NCBI GenBank assembly: GCA_023442215.1
Contig: JAEZMP010000458.1
Location: 1 to 5,187, forward strand
Direction of reading: 5' to 3'
Length of the DNA: 5,187 nucleotides
From: Pseudomonadota bacterium
GTDB lineage: Bacteria > Pseudomonadota > Alphaproteobacteria > Rhizobiales > Segnochrobactraceae
Both the position numbers and the translations under genes were made by a program. Positions 1-5,187 of the stretch are shown here, piece by piece. The notes beneath the pieces are model-generated. The model searched no databases, was not told where the DNA came from, and saw nothing but the letters and a program-made list of their open reading frames with translations. Numbering within the stretch: the stretch's first letter is position 1; every line of letters begins with the position of its first letter.

Positions 1-140
1 CGGTCCGCGCCAGCGTCGCCGACATCGGCCGCGAAGACAGGCCGGATGCCGCCGAGCACCGCTCCGCCGCCGGAAAGTCCGGCCGCGAACAGAGCGAGCG
101 CACGCCGCCGATCGATCTTCCAGTCGCCCTCCCCCATCAT
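1..140 (-). CDS. N-terminus of an exported protein with Tat-like signal peptide (partial, 3' end outside window)
   Basis: Only the first 46 codons are visible. The start is the ATG at 140-138, which overlaps the TGA stop of the upstream sensor-MFS gene in an ATGA arrangement; a second in-frame ATG follows directly at 137. The N-terminus reads MMGEGDWKIDRRRALALF, a positively charged stretch with R11-R12-R13, then a Gly/Ala-rich hydrophobic stretch (about residues 14-33), then PVFA-AD, a plausible signal peptidase I site. This resembles a Tat signal, although the motif is not canonical because Ser/Thr before the arginine pair is replaced by Asp. It predicts a periplasmic product. The mature domain lies outside the window. 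Because the gene is coupled to a sensor-transporter gene, a periplasmic binding protein is one reasonable guess, but the visible residues do not show this. Confidence 0.72.
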   Translation of the reverse strand, partial: MMGEGDWKIDRRRALALFAAGLSGGGAVLGGIRPVFAADVGDAGAD

Positions 141-2152
141 CGCCCTGCCCTTTCCATGATCCGGTCACCGGTGCCGGTGGCCCGTTCCGCGACGATCGCG
201 GCTGCGAAGGCCAGCGATCCGACGGCGACGACCGCGCCGATCACGCCGAAGGCGACCGTGACGCCGTAGCTCGCGAGCAGCCAGGCCGCGAGCGCCGGTC
301 CCGCGGCGCTGCCCAGCCGCTCGACGAGTCGGAACACACCATAAAGCGTTCCTTCCGACAAATCAGGGGCAAAGCGGCGGCCGAGTTCGCCAACGAGCGC
401 CGATTGCGGCGTGATCGACAGCGCCTGTCCGTGGCCGAGCTGGAGCACAAGGATCGCGGCGCCCCACGGCTCCGGCCAAATCAGCGGATGGATCACCGCC
501 GAGGCCGCCAGCAGCCCGCCGGCGACCACGAACATCGGCCGCCGCCCGCCCTTGTCGCTCCAGCCGGCGACGAGCGGCACCAGCACCAGCATCGACAGCG
601 CATAGAGCATCAGCACCCGGCCGATGGCGGCTTCGTCGAACCCACGACTGCCGAGCACCACCGGGATGAGGAAGAACGAGAGGCCGGCGAGCACGAGTTT
701 CGCCGGAAACGCGCTGCCGACCAGCAGCGCCGCCATCGCCGGCCGGCGCAGCACGGCGCCGATCTGGCGCAGCCCGACGCCGGCGACCCGCGCGTCCGGA
801 TGGATGCGATCCTTCGGCAGCGTCAGCCGCGCGCAGAGGAACGCCGCGAACGCGACGGCGCCGCAGACCAGGAACGCCGCGCGCGGCCCCAGCCTGTCGG
901 CGATGATGCCACCGATGGGAGGCCCGCACAGCGCGGCGACCATGATGGCGGTGACCAGCAGCGCCAAGCCGCGGGCGCGGTTGCCGCCCGTCGTGTTGTC
1001 GATGATGACGCCTTGCGCGCCGACGAACACCGCCGCGTAGCCGATGGCGACGAGCGAGCGGAACACCAGCAGCGGCACGAAGCCGGTCGAATAGGCCGTT
1101 CCCACGAATCCGGCGACCGCGATCGCAGCGCCGAGACGCATTGCGCGGCTTCGGCCGAACCGTTCCGTCAGCCCGCCGAGCCACGGCTGGCTCAGCGCGA
1201 CGATCGCCATGAACAGCACGATCGGCAGACTGATCGCGAGTTCGTGCGAGACGGCGGTCATGCCTTCCGTCAGGTGGGCGGTGAAGCCCGGCAGGAACGG
1301 GCGCGTCATCTCCTCGGCGAGGAAGAACAGGAACAGCGGCATGCGCACGCGCCGCATGACCGGAGAGGGGTCGGGCCGCTCGGCCATGATCCTGAAGCGA
1401 TCGTTCAGCGCATCGAGTTCGGCGAGCGTGGCCTCGTCGCCCTCCCGCTCGGCCTTGAGGCGCAACGTCTCGTGACGGGCCCGCACCCAGGCGACGCGCT
1501 CGTCGACGGCAGCGATGGCGCGGGCAAGGCCGCCCGTTCCCCCGGCGTCGGCGTGGCGCGAGAGATCGCCGCCGCGAAGGGCGTCGAGCCGATGTCCGAA
1601 CGCACGCACGGCCGCCCCCGCATCGAGGCCGAACACGAAGGTCAGCACTTCCAGCGTCACCAGGATCGAGGCGAGCAGCACCACACCGATATCGAGCCAG
1701 AGATCGCGCATCAGGTCGGCCGCGACGGTATCGGGGATGCCGACGAGCACGGTGGCGATCGCCCTGCCGTCCGGGGCCTGAACGGCGCTCGACGAGAGGC
1801 TCATGTCCTTGGGCATCACGGCGACCGTCGGATCCGCCGGGGGCTCCCGGGTCACCAGCGCCTTCGGAACCCCGCCCGGCGACATCACCGCCAGGGCGCC
1901 ATATTGCGGGTTTTCCGCCAGCGTCGTGCGCAGCACGTCGTCGACGCCCACCATGTCGTCGAGCGTCATGCCGTAGTCGTGGGCTGCCGTGATGAGGCCG
2001 CCGATCGAGCGCGCCGAGACTTCGGCCTTCGCGTGCAGCGCCGGCAGGATGATCCGCTCGGCCGACTGCACCGTGCGCAACGCCACGAAGGCAATCGCAG
2101 CCATCAGGATCGCCGCGAGGATGGAGAGGACCAGGACGTCGAAACGCCGCAT
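137..2152 (-). CDS. Cache-like sensor fused to MFS transporter (671 aa)
   Basis: Inner-membrane protein joining a sensor module to a transporter. Residues count from the ATG at 2152. TM1 is about 5-25. A periplasmic Cache-like domain spans 30-148, with core HDYGMTLDDMVGVDDVL (58-74) and ALAVMSPGG (86-94). TM2 is about 152-175, a HAMP-like helix pair 177-225, and a charged helix or coiled coil 226-256. About 12 MFS helices follow (271-656). MFS marks are motif A, GGLTERFGRSR (326-336), a second motif-A-like loop, GWSDKGGRRP (530-539), and GPPIGGIIADRLGPR (410-424), typical of the TM5-6 region in DHA1-like MFS proteins. TRPFLPGF (283-290) lies in the first MFS helix. Topology is consistent: the HAMP-like part and the MFS N-terminus are both cytoplasmic. 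The ATG at 2152 was chosen because AGGAG stands 7 nt before it; an in-frame GTG at 2167 (676 aa) would overlap the preceding stop but lacks such a site. The substrate cannot be named; efflux or solute uptake are both possible. Confidence 0.9.
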   Translation of the reverse strand: MRRFDVLVLSILAAILMAAIAFVALRTVQSAERIILPALHAKAEVSARSIGGLITAAHDYGMTLDDMVGVDDVLRTTLAENPQYGALAVMSPGGVPKALVTREPPADPTVAVMPKDMSLSSSAVQAPDGRAIATVLVGIPDTVAADLMRDLWLDIGVVLLASILVTLEVLTFVFGLDAGAAVRAFGHRLDALRGGDLSRHADAGGTGGLARAIAAVDERVAWVRARHETLRLKAEREGDEATLAELDALNDRFRIMAERPDPSPVMRRVRMPLFLFFLAEEMTRPFLPGFTAHLTEGMTAVSHELAISLPIVLFMAIVALSQPWLGGLTERFGRSRAMRLGAAIAVAGFVGTAYSTGFVPLLVFRSLVAIGYAAVFVGAQGVIIDNTTGGNRARGLALLVTAIMVAALCGPPIGGIIADRLGPRAAFLVCGAVAFAAFLCARLTLPKDRIHPDARVAGVGLRQIGAVLRRPAMAALLVGSAFPAKLVLAGLSFFLIPVVLGSRGFDEAAIGRVLMLYALSMLVLVPLVAGWSDKGGRRPMFVVAGGLLAASAVIHPLIWPEPWGAAILVLQLGHGQALSITPQSALVGELGRRFAPDLSEGTLYGVFRLVERLGSAAGPALAAWLLASYGVTVAFGVIGAVVAVGSLAFAAAIVAERATGTGDRIMERAGR

Positions 2153-2159
2153 CGCGCCG

Positions 2160-2164
2160 CTCCT
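2160..2164 (-). promoter_or_regulatory. Shine-Dalgarno site deciding the sensor-MFS start
   Basis: AGGAG on the minus strand, followed by 7 nt (CGGCGCG) and then ATG at 2152. It abuts the stop codon (2166-2164) of the upstream short sensor gene. This favours ATG 2152 over the GTG at 2167, which has no purine-rich site before it. Confidence 0.65.
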
Positions 2165-2862
2165 CACGTCTGCGCCGGACGGGCCGGACGGCCGCCGATG
2201 CGGTCGTGCTCGGTCTCGATCGCGGTCAGGGCCCAGCCGACTTCAGGCGACAGCCGGCCGGTCGGCGGCATTGCCGCCGCAGGCTCTTCGCTATGACCGG
2301 CCGCATCCAGCGCGTGGGCGTAGAGCCGCCGCAGCGGCAGCAGAATGGCGAGAACGGCGAGCACCAGCGCCACCGCGCAAGCGGCTGCGGCCGTTGTGAA
2401 CACATCCCGCGCGAGGCTGTCGAGATTGCGGTCGATCGCCGCCTGAGATGCCCGGACCATCACGTCGCCCTCGTCGAGACCGAAGGGATTGTCGATCCGC
2501 GCCCGGCGTACCCGCGCCTCGGCCGGATCGGCCTCGAATGCCGTGCCGACGCGGGCGGGCATGCTGGAAAACAGGATGGTCCCGGCGCCGTCGGCGACAT
2601 CGATGGAGAGCAGATCGGGATCGGCGGCACGCTCGCGCGCAAGAACGCCGTTCAACGTCTGCTGCCCGGCAAGCGGAATGCCGAGCGAAAGCGACTTCTC
2701 GGCGGTTGCGTCGATGCGGCTCGCGATCTCGGTGAGGCGCGAATCGATCAGGCCTAGATAGCTCATGCGCGCACTGCCGAAACACAGATAAGCGCCGAAG
2801 GCGATCGCGGCGACCGTGACTGGCAGCACCGTCGACAGAAGAATGGCGGCTAGACGGCCCAT
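2164..2862 (-). CDS. Short membrane Cache-like sensor protein without output domain (232 aa)
   Basis: First gene of the leftward operon. TM1 is about residues 7-28 (hydrophobic, starting MGRLAAILL). The periplasmic domain, about 30-152, has the core SLSLGIPLAG (57-66) followed by a helix and then LLSIDVADGAGTILFSS (84-100), the strand-loop-strand typical of Cache/PAS-like folds. TM2 is about 155-177. A cytoplasmic tail of about 55 residues ends in an amphipathic helix, WALTAIETEHDRIG (210-223), resembling the second HAMP helix. No kinase, GGDEF, methyl-acceptor or DNA-binding domain follows. It lies 11 bp upstream of the sensor-MFS gene, so it may be a partner subunit sensing or tuning that transporter (inference). 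The ATG at 2862 was chosen because the membrane helix begins directly after it. No clear Shine-Dalgarno site is seen. In-frame starts further upstream (GTG at 2886, ATG at 2940) would add an unsupported hydrophilic leader. Confidence 0.85.
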   Translation of the reverse strand: MGRLAAILLSTVLPVTVAAIAFGAYLCFGSARMSYLGLIDSRLTEIASRIDATAEKSLSLGIPLAGQQTLNGVLARERAADPDLLSIDVADGAGTILFSSMPARVGTAFEADPAEARVRRARIDNPFGLDEGDVMVRASQAAIDRNLDSLARDVFTTAAAACAVALVLAVLAILLPLRRLYAHALDAAGHSEEPAAAMPPTGRLSPEVGWALTAIETEHDRIGGRPARPAQT

Positions 2863-2867
2863 TGTCT

Positions 2868-2877
2868 GGATCGATCC
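2868..2877. repeat. Perfect 10-bp palindrome near start of left sensor gene
   Basis: GGATCGATCC is self-complementary and ends 5 nt before the ATG of the leftward short sensor gene, at the place where a ribosome site would be expected. It could be an operator, could affect translation start, or could be chance. Confidence 0.4.
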
Positions 2878-2955
2878 GAAGTGCACCGGCGACGCCGCCG
2901 GAAGGCCCCGCGCGTCCGGGAGGACGAGCGTGCCGCCCATGCGGGCGACGGCGCC

Positions 2956-2984
2956 ATATTGTCCGGAATTCGGGCTCCGTCCAA
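2956..2984 (-). promoter_or_regulatory. Weak candidate promoter for leftward operon
   Basis: On the minus strand, TTGGAC (2984-2979) is followed by a 17-nt spacer and CAATAT (2961-2956). Spacing fits a housekeeping sigma-factor promoter, but both boxes match only partly. It would give a leader of roughly 85 nt before ATG 2862. The spacer contains one copy of CGGAATTCGG, and the -35 box overlaps the left arm of the inverted repeat at 2975-3003. No equally convincing promoter was found for the rightward operon. Confidence 0.3.
2964..2973. repeat. Direct repeat CGGAATTCGG, copy 1
   Basis: This 10-bp sequence recurs exactly at 3182-3191. One copy lies on each side of the centre: copy 1 is about 100 bp upstream of the left ATG, and copy 2 is about 40 bp upstream of the right ATG. 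Each copy has a GAATTC core palindrome. It is a possible shared regulator site, but short enough to be chance. Confidence 0.4.
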
Positions 2985-3003
2985 CAGCTTGCAGGAGACG
3001 GAG
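2975..3003. repeat. Inverted repeat, 7-bp arms, 15-nt loop
   Basis: CTCCGTC (2975-2981) and GACGGAG (2997-3003) are exact reverse complements. It is the first of four perfect inverted repeats in a row (2975-3063). It could be a regulator-binding site or a hairpin in a transcript leader. Confidence 0.5.
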
Positions 3004-3011
3004 GCAGCCTT

Positions 3012-3026
3012 GTCCGCCATGCGGAC
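3012..3026. repeat. Inverted repeat, 6-bp arms, 3-nt loop
   Basis: GTCCGC-CAT-GCGGAC is a perfect dyad, second of the cluster, 8 nt after the previous one. Confidence 0.5.
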
Positions 3027-3032
3027 CGCGCA

Positions 3033-3044
3033 GTCCCCCGGGAC
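3033..3044. repeat. Inverted repeat, 5-bp arms, 2-nt loop
   Basis: GTCCC-CC-GGGAC is a perfect dyad, third of the cluster. Its arm begins with the same GTCC as the preceding dyad. The loop is too short for a stable RNA hairpin as drawn, so a DNA-level site is more likely if it has a role. Confidence 0.4.
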
Positions 3045-3047
3045 GCC

Positions 3048-3063
3048 GCGCATCGTCATGCGC
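3048..3063. repeat. Inverted repeat, 6-bp arms, 4-nt loop
   Basis: GCGCAT-CGTC-ATGCGC is a perfect dyad, fourth of the cluster. It overlaps a short perfect palindrome, GCAATTGC (3062-3069), at its right edge. Confidence 0.5.
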
Positions 3064-3160
3064 AATTGCCGAGACCCGCCTCTGGTGGCAAAAGACGTGG
3101 TGCGGCGGCGGCGGTACCCGTATGCTGAACACCCCGCAGCAGGGATGCCTCCAAGAACGA

Positions 3161-3174
3161 TTCGATTGTTCGAA
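3161..3174. repeat. Inverted repeat TTCGA-N4-TCGAA
   Basis: This A/T-richer dyad has 5-bp arms (3161-3165 and 3170-3174) around TTGT, about 60 bp upstream of the rightward ATG. Its size and spacing resemble binding sites of small dimeric regulators. No specific regulator family can be named from it. Confidence 0.4.
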
Positions 3175-3181
3175 GAGACGG

Positions 3182-3191
3182 CGGAATTCGG
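3182..3191. repeat. Direct repeat CGGAATTCGG, copy 2
   Basis: Exact second copy of the sequence at 2964-2973. It overlaps the left arm of the hairpin at 3187-3207. Confidence 0.4.
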
Positions 3192-3207
3192 AAAAGGGCC
3201 TTCCGAA
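3187..3207 (+). repeat. Inverted repeat, 7-bp arms, 7-nt loop, in probable leader of right operon
   Basis: TTCGGAA (3187-3193) and TTCCGAA (3201-3207) are exact reverse complements around AAGGGCC. The repeat ends 25 nt before the ATG of the rightward short sensor gene and 13 nt before its ribosome site. If transcribed it would form a leader hairpin; otherwise it could be an operator close to the start. No T-run follows, so it does not look like an intrinsic terminator. Confidence 0.5.
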
Positions 3208-3220
3208 GCAAGCCAGGGCC

Positions 3221-3225
3221 AGGGA
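3221..3225 (+). promoter_or_regulatory. Shine-Dalgarno-like site of right sensor gene
   Basis: AGGGA stands 7 nt before ATG 3233. It supports this start over in-frame upstream starts, which would add a leader without a recognisable fold. Confidence 0.5.
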
Positions 3226-3232
3226 ATCGACG

Positions 3233-3991
3233 ATGCGCTTTCGGACCAAAGCTGCCGTGCTCGGCGCCTTGAGCGCGGCGGTGGCATTTGTGATGCTCGT
3301 CATCGTGGGCTCCCGCGTGGCTGAGCAGAGCGACCGGAAGCTGAAGGAAGCCCACCTCGAATTCGTGCTCGCGCGGGTCAACGATGCGGTGCAGGCCAAT
3401 CTCAGCCTCGACCTGCCGCTCGGTGAACTTCAGGACCTGATCCAGCTTTTCGAGCGCACCATCACCGAGGAAGCCGACATCGAGGCGGTCGAAGTGTTCA
3501 CCGCCGACGGCGTCTCGGCGTTCGGAACCGACCGCGGCGCGGAAGGGGAGCGCGTGCCGGCGGCGTGGCTGACCGCGCTGAGGAACAATCACGGCCACCG
3601 GTTCTGGCGGGTGCTCGACCGCGACGATCTCGTGCTCGGCACCGCCGTGGAGACCGATTTCGGCACCGTGGCGGGCTACACCGTGATCGTGGTCAAGGCC
3701 AACGTTGTGGACGAGACGGCGAACGTGGTGGTGCCGGCGATCTCCCAGTCCGTGCTGCCGCTCATCTTCGTCATCATCGTCGGCGGGATCGGCGGGTTCT
3801 ACGCGGCAGACTATCACCAGCGGCGCACGCGCCGGATCGCCCGCCGCCTGCTCGACGACGAATTGCAGCCCGCACCGGGCGACGAGCCGCTCGTGGTCGT
3901 GACCGCGAAGGCGGCCGGCAGCATCCGGCACGCACGCGGCGTCATCGCCGGCATCAACCGCGACCTGCAGGCGATCGATGCCGAAATCTGA
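3233..3991 (+). CDS. Short membrane Cache-like sensor protein without output domain (252 aa)
   Basis: First gene of the rightward operon and counterpart of the short sensor at 2164-2862. TM1 is about residues 7-27. The periplasmic domain, about 30-165, has the core NLSLDLPLGELQDLIQLF (56-73), the strand-loop IEAVEVFTADGVSAFGT (83-99), and a later pair of strands around LGTAVETDFGTVAGYTVIVV (135-154), as in single Cache domains. TM2 is about 170-191. The basic segment HQRRTRRIARRL (195-206) starts the cytoplasmic part, which ends in an amphipathic helix, RGVIAGINRDLQAIDAEI (235-252), similar to a second HAMP helix. No output domain follows. Its last 14 bp overlap the start of the following sensor-MFS-like gene, so the two products are probably made together and may form a complex (inference). 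Ligand unknown. Confidence 0.88.
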   Translation: MRFRTKAAVLGALSAAVAFVMLVIVGSRVAEQSDRKLKEAHLEFVLARVNDAVQANLSLDLPLGELQDLIQLFERTITEEADIEAVEVFTADGVSAFGTDRGAEGERVPAAWLTALRNNHGHRFWRVLDRDDLVLGTAVETDFGTVAGYTVIVVKANVVDETANVVVPAISQSVLPLIFVIIVGGIGGFYAADYHQRRTRRIARRLLDDELQPAPGDEPLVVVTAKAAGSIRHARGVIAGINRDLQAIDAEI

Positions 3992-5187
3992 ACGCCACGC
4001 CAGCACGCCACGCCTCAACGACCTTACGGCTGTCGTCCTCGCGGGCATCGTCGCGCTCGCGGTGCTGGCGGCCGCCGTCGCTTTCGGACTGCAGTTGCAG
4101 CACACCCACGACACCTCGCTTCGGCTCGCCACGCGGGCGAGCGTTCGCTCCATCGGCGCCTCGATCGCCCTCTCGGTGGAACGGGCCGTGGGCTACGGCA
4201 TTCCCATGCCCGAGCTCTACGGGGTGGAGGACTATTTCAACCAGATCCTGCGCTCGAACGATGAGATCGTCGCGATTTCCGTCGTCGACGACAGCGGCAA
4301 GACGCTGTTCACGGCGCGGGACGCCAGCTCGCCACCCCAGGCGCGGCCGGTCGCCGTGCCGATCGAGCTGAACGGCGAGCGTCAGGGAACCGTGCTGCTG
4401 ATGCCGTCCTACCGCATCCTCAGCGAGACCCGGACGGCCTTCCTCTATGCCGCGGGGGCCGCGATCCTTCTCGCGGCGCTCGTCGCGGGCGTGGCGATGC
4501 GCTGGCTGCTGGTGGAGGTGATCGACCTGCGCAAGGCGCGGTTCGTCGCCGTCGCGAGCACGGTGGTCCGCGGCCGTTTCCGCGACGATTCCCTGCCTCG
4601 CTGGGATACCCCGCTCGTCGAGCTGATCGAGGTCGCCTACACCCGGCTCACCGAATTGCGCGGCGAGGCGCGCGCCGCGGCCACGCTTGCCGAGGAGATC
4701 CGCGCGGTCGACTTCGACGGCAGCCTTGCCGCCCGCGTCGGCCGGGCCATCGCGCCGCTCGGATCGATCGCCGCCTTCACCCCCATTTCGCGGCCCCGCA
4801 GCGTGACGTTCTGGCCGGGATGGTGGGCGCTGCCGGTGCTCGCGCTCGCAGGGGCGACGCGCCCGATCCTGTCCGGCTTTGCCGCTGACAGGATGGACGA
4901 TGCCACATCCCGCGCGCTCGAAGTCGCGGCCTCACTCGGCACGGATGCCGCAGGCCGCCTGCTCGGGCTGCTCGTCGCGCTCTTGGTCGTTCGGGGGCGG
5001 CCGGCGGTGATCGCGTTCGGCCTCGCCATCGCCTCCGTGGTCATGGCCATGGGCTCGGAAAGCCGCGGCGCGGTGGAAATCCTCTGGCTGCGCTTCTTCC
5101 TCGGGTTCGGAACCTGGCTCGCGGTGTGGACCCTGATCGGATTTGACGGAGGCTTCATCCGCCGGCCATGGCGCACGGTACTGATCC
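3978..5187 (+). CDS. Cache-like sensor fused to divergent MFS-like domain (partial, at least 403 aa)
   Basis: The frame is open from ATG 3978 to the window edge; 403 residues are visible. TM1 is about 17-38. The periplasmic Cache-like domain (about 42-148) has core GYGIPMPELYGVEDYF (72-87) and IVAISVVDDSGKTLFTA (97-113). TM2 is about 154-178. A HAMP-like helix pair spans 180-230, ending VELIEVAYTRLTELRGE (214-230), followed by a linker and the first helices of an MFS-like fold (about 282-390). This part aligns with the left fusion: ATRPILSGF (293-301) matches MTRPFLPGF, and LRFFLGFGTW (371-380) matches FRSLVAIGYA. The motif A position instead reads LLVALLVVRGRPAV (331-344), lacking the usual glycines and acidic residue. 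It may be a transport-impaired or receptor-like paralogue (inference), and the remaining helices are outside the window. The 14-bp overlap with the preceding gene suggests translational coupling; only a weak AGG precedes the start. Confidence 0.88.
   Translation, partial: MPKSERHASTPRLNDLTAVVLAGIVALAVLAAAVAFGLQLQHTHDTSLRLATRASVRSIGASIALSVERAVGYGIPMPELYGVEDYFNQILRSNDEIVAISVVDDSGKTLFTARDASSPPQARPVAVPIELNGERQGTVLLMPSYRILSETRTAFLYAAGAAILLAALVAGVAMRWLLVEVIDLRKARFVAVASTVVRGRFRDDSLPRWDTPLVELIEVAYTRLTELRGEARAAATLAEEIRAVDFDGSLAARVGRAIAPLGSIAAFTPISRPRSVTFWPGWWALPVLALAGATRPILSGFAADRMDDATSRALEVAASLGTDAAGRLLGLLVALLVVRGRPAVIAFGLAIASVVMAMGSESRGAVEILWLRFFLGFGTWLAVWTLIGFDGGFIRRPWRTVLI

Larger units (their letters stand above)
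2863..3232. promoter_or_regulatory. Divergent intergenic control region
   Basis: These 370 bp separate the two divergent operons. Frames open on both strands here, but they lack a membrane helix, a family motif or a good ribosome site, so they are best read as chance GC-rich frames. The region contains six short perfect inverted repeats, a 10-bp direct repeat and one weak promoter-like pair, listed separately. It must carry the promoters of both operons. No helix-turn-helix regulator is encoded in the window, so any DNA-binding factor would be encoded elsewhere. Confidence 0.75.

Noticed and set aside
404..2296. Very long open frame (630 codons) on the plus strand
   Set aside because: It lies antisense to the sensor-MFS gene. 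Its product is mostly Arg, His, Gln, Glu and Asp with no fold or motif, as expected from the reverse frame of a GC-rich gene, while the opposite strand gives clear membrane helices and MFS motifs.
3091..3130. Promoter for the rightward operon around TATGCT (3121-3126)
   Set aside because: No acceptable -35 box lies 16-18 nt upstream, and the upstream sequence is GC-only.
3187..3207. Intrinsic terminator
   Set aside because: The hairpin is perfect but has no following T-run and sits just before a start codon.
2816..3232. In-frame upstream extension of the right short sensor
   Set aside because: The extension is rich in Arg, Pro and Cys with no fold, and ATG 3233 has AGGGA at good spacing and is followed by a membrane helix.
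2863..3399. N-terminal extension of the left short sensor up to 3399
   Set aside because: The extension runs antisense through the start of the right sensor gene, lacks a ribosome site and adds no recognisable domain. ATG 2862 directly precedes the membrane helix.
3056..4153. Minus-strand open frame of 365 codons over the right sensor gene
   Set aside because: It is antisense to a well-supported membrane protein, its composition is His/Arg/Asp rich, and no domain is visible.
3565..4371. Plus-strand open frame of 268 codons across the right gene junction
   Set aside because: It is an alternative frame of two supported genes and gives an Arg-rich, low-complexity product.
4637..5176. Minus-strand open frame of 179 codons
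   Set aside because: It is antisense to the right fusion, is rich in Ser, Arg and Ala, and has no motif.

Overview
The window is GC-rich throughout, with dense genes that overlap or nearly touch. Codon and amino-acid use (Ala, Arg, Gly, Val rich) suggest a high-GC Alphaproteobacterium. That assignment is inferred from composition and style only, because no rRNA or taxonomic marker gene is present.

Layout. Two operons diverge from a 370-bp non-coding centre (2863-3232). Leftward (minus strand): a short membrane sensor-like protein (2164-2862), then a fusion of a periplasmic sensor module with a 12-helix MFS transporter (137-2152), then the start of a gene for an exported protein with a twin-arginine-type signal (1-140, cut by the window edge). 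Rightward (plus strand): another short membrane sensor-like protein (3233-3991), then a second sensor-MFS-like fusion (3978 to the window end, incomplete). Within each operon, genes overlap by 4 to 14 bp or are about 11 bp apart, so translational coupling is likely.

Main observation. The locus is a mirror image: (sensor-MFS) <- (sensor) | (sensor) -> (sensor-MFS). All four complete or near-complete proteins share one N-terminal plan: a membrane helix, a Cache-like periplasmic domain of about 110-135 residues, a second membrane helix, and a HAMP-like cytoplasmic helix pair. The Cache-like domains share a recognisable core: a [YL]-[GD]-[IML]-[PT]-[LM] turn, then a helix, then a strand leading to a short D/G loop. 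The short proteins stop after the HAMP-like tail and have no kinase, cyclase, methyl-acceptor or DNA-binding output. The long proteins continue into an MFS fold. The left MFS keeps classical motif A; the right one has lost its key residues in the part visible here.

Working model (inference). The four proteins may form hetero-oligomers through their periplasmic and HAMP-like parts. A periplasmic ligand, perhaps presented by the exported protein of the left operon, would gate the left MFS transporter. The right MFS-like protein could be a regulatory or receptor-like paralogue. The central region contains six short perfect inverted repeats and a 10-bp direct repeat, which are plausible control sites for both operons. 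No mobile element, tRNA, rRNA or CRISPR array was seen.
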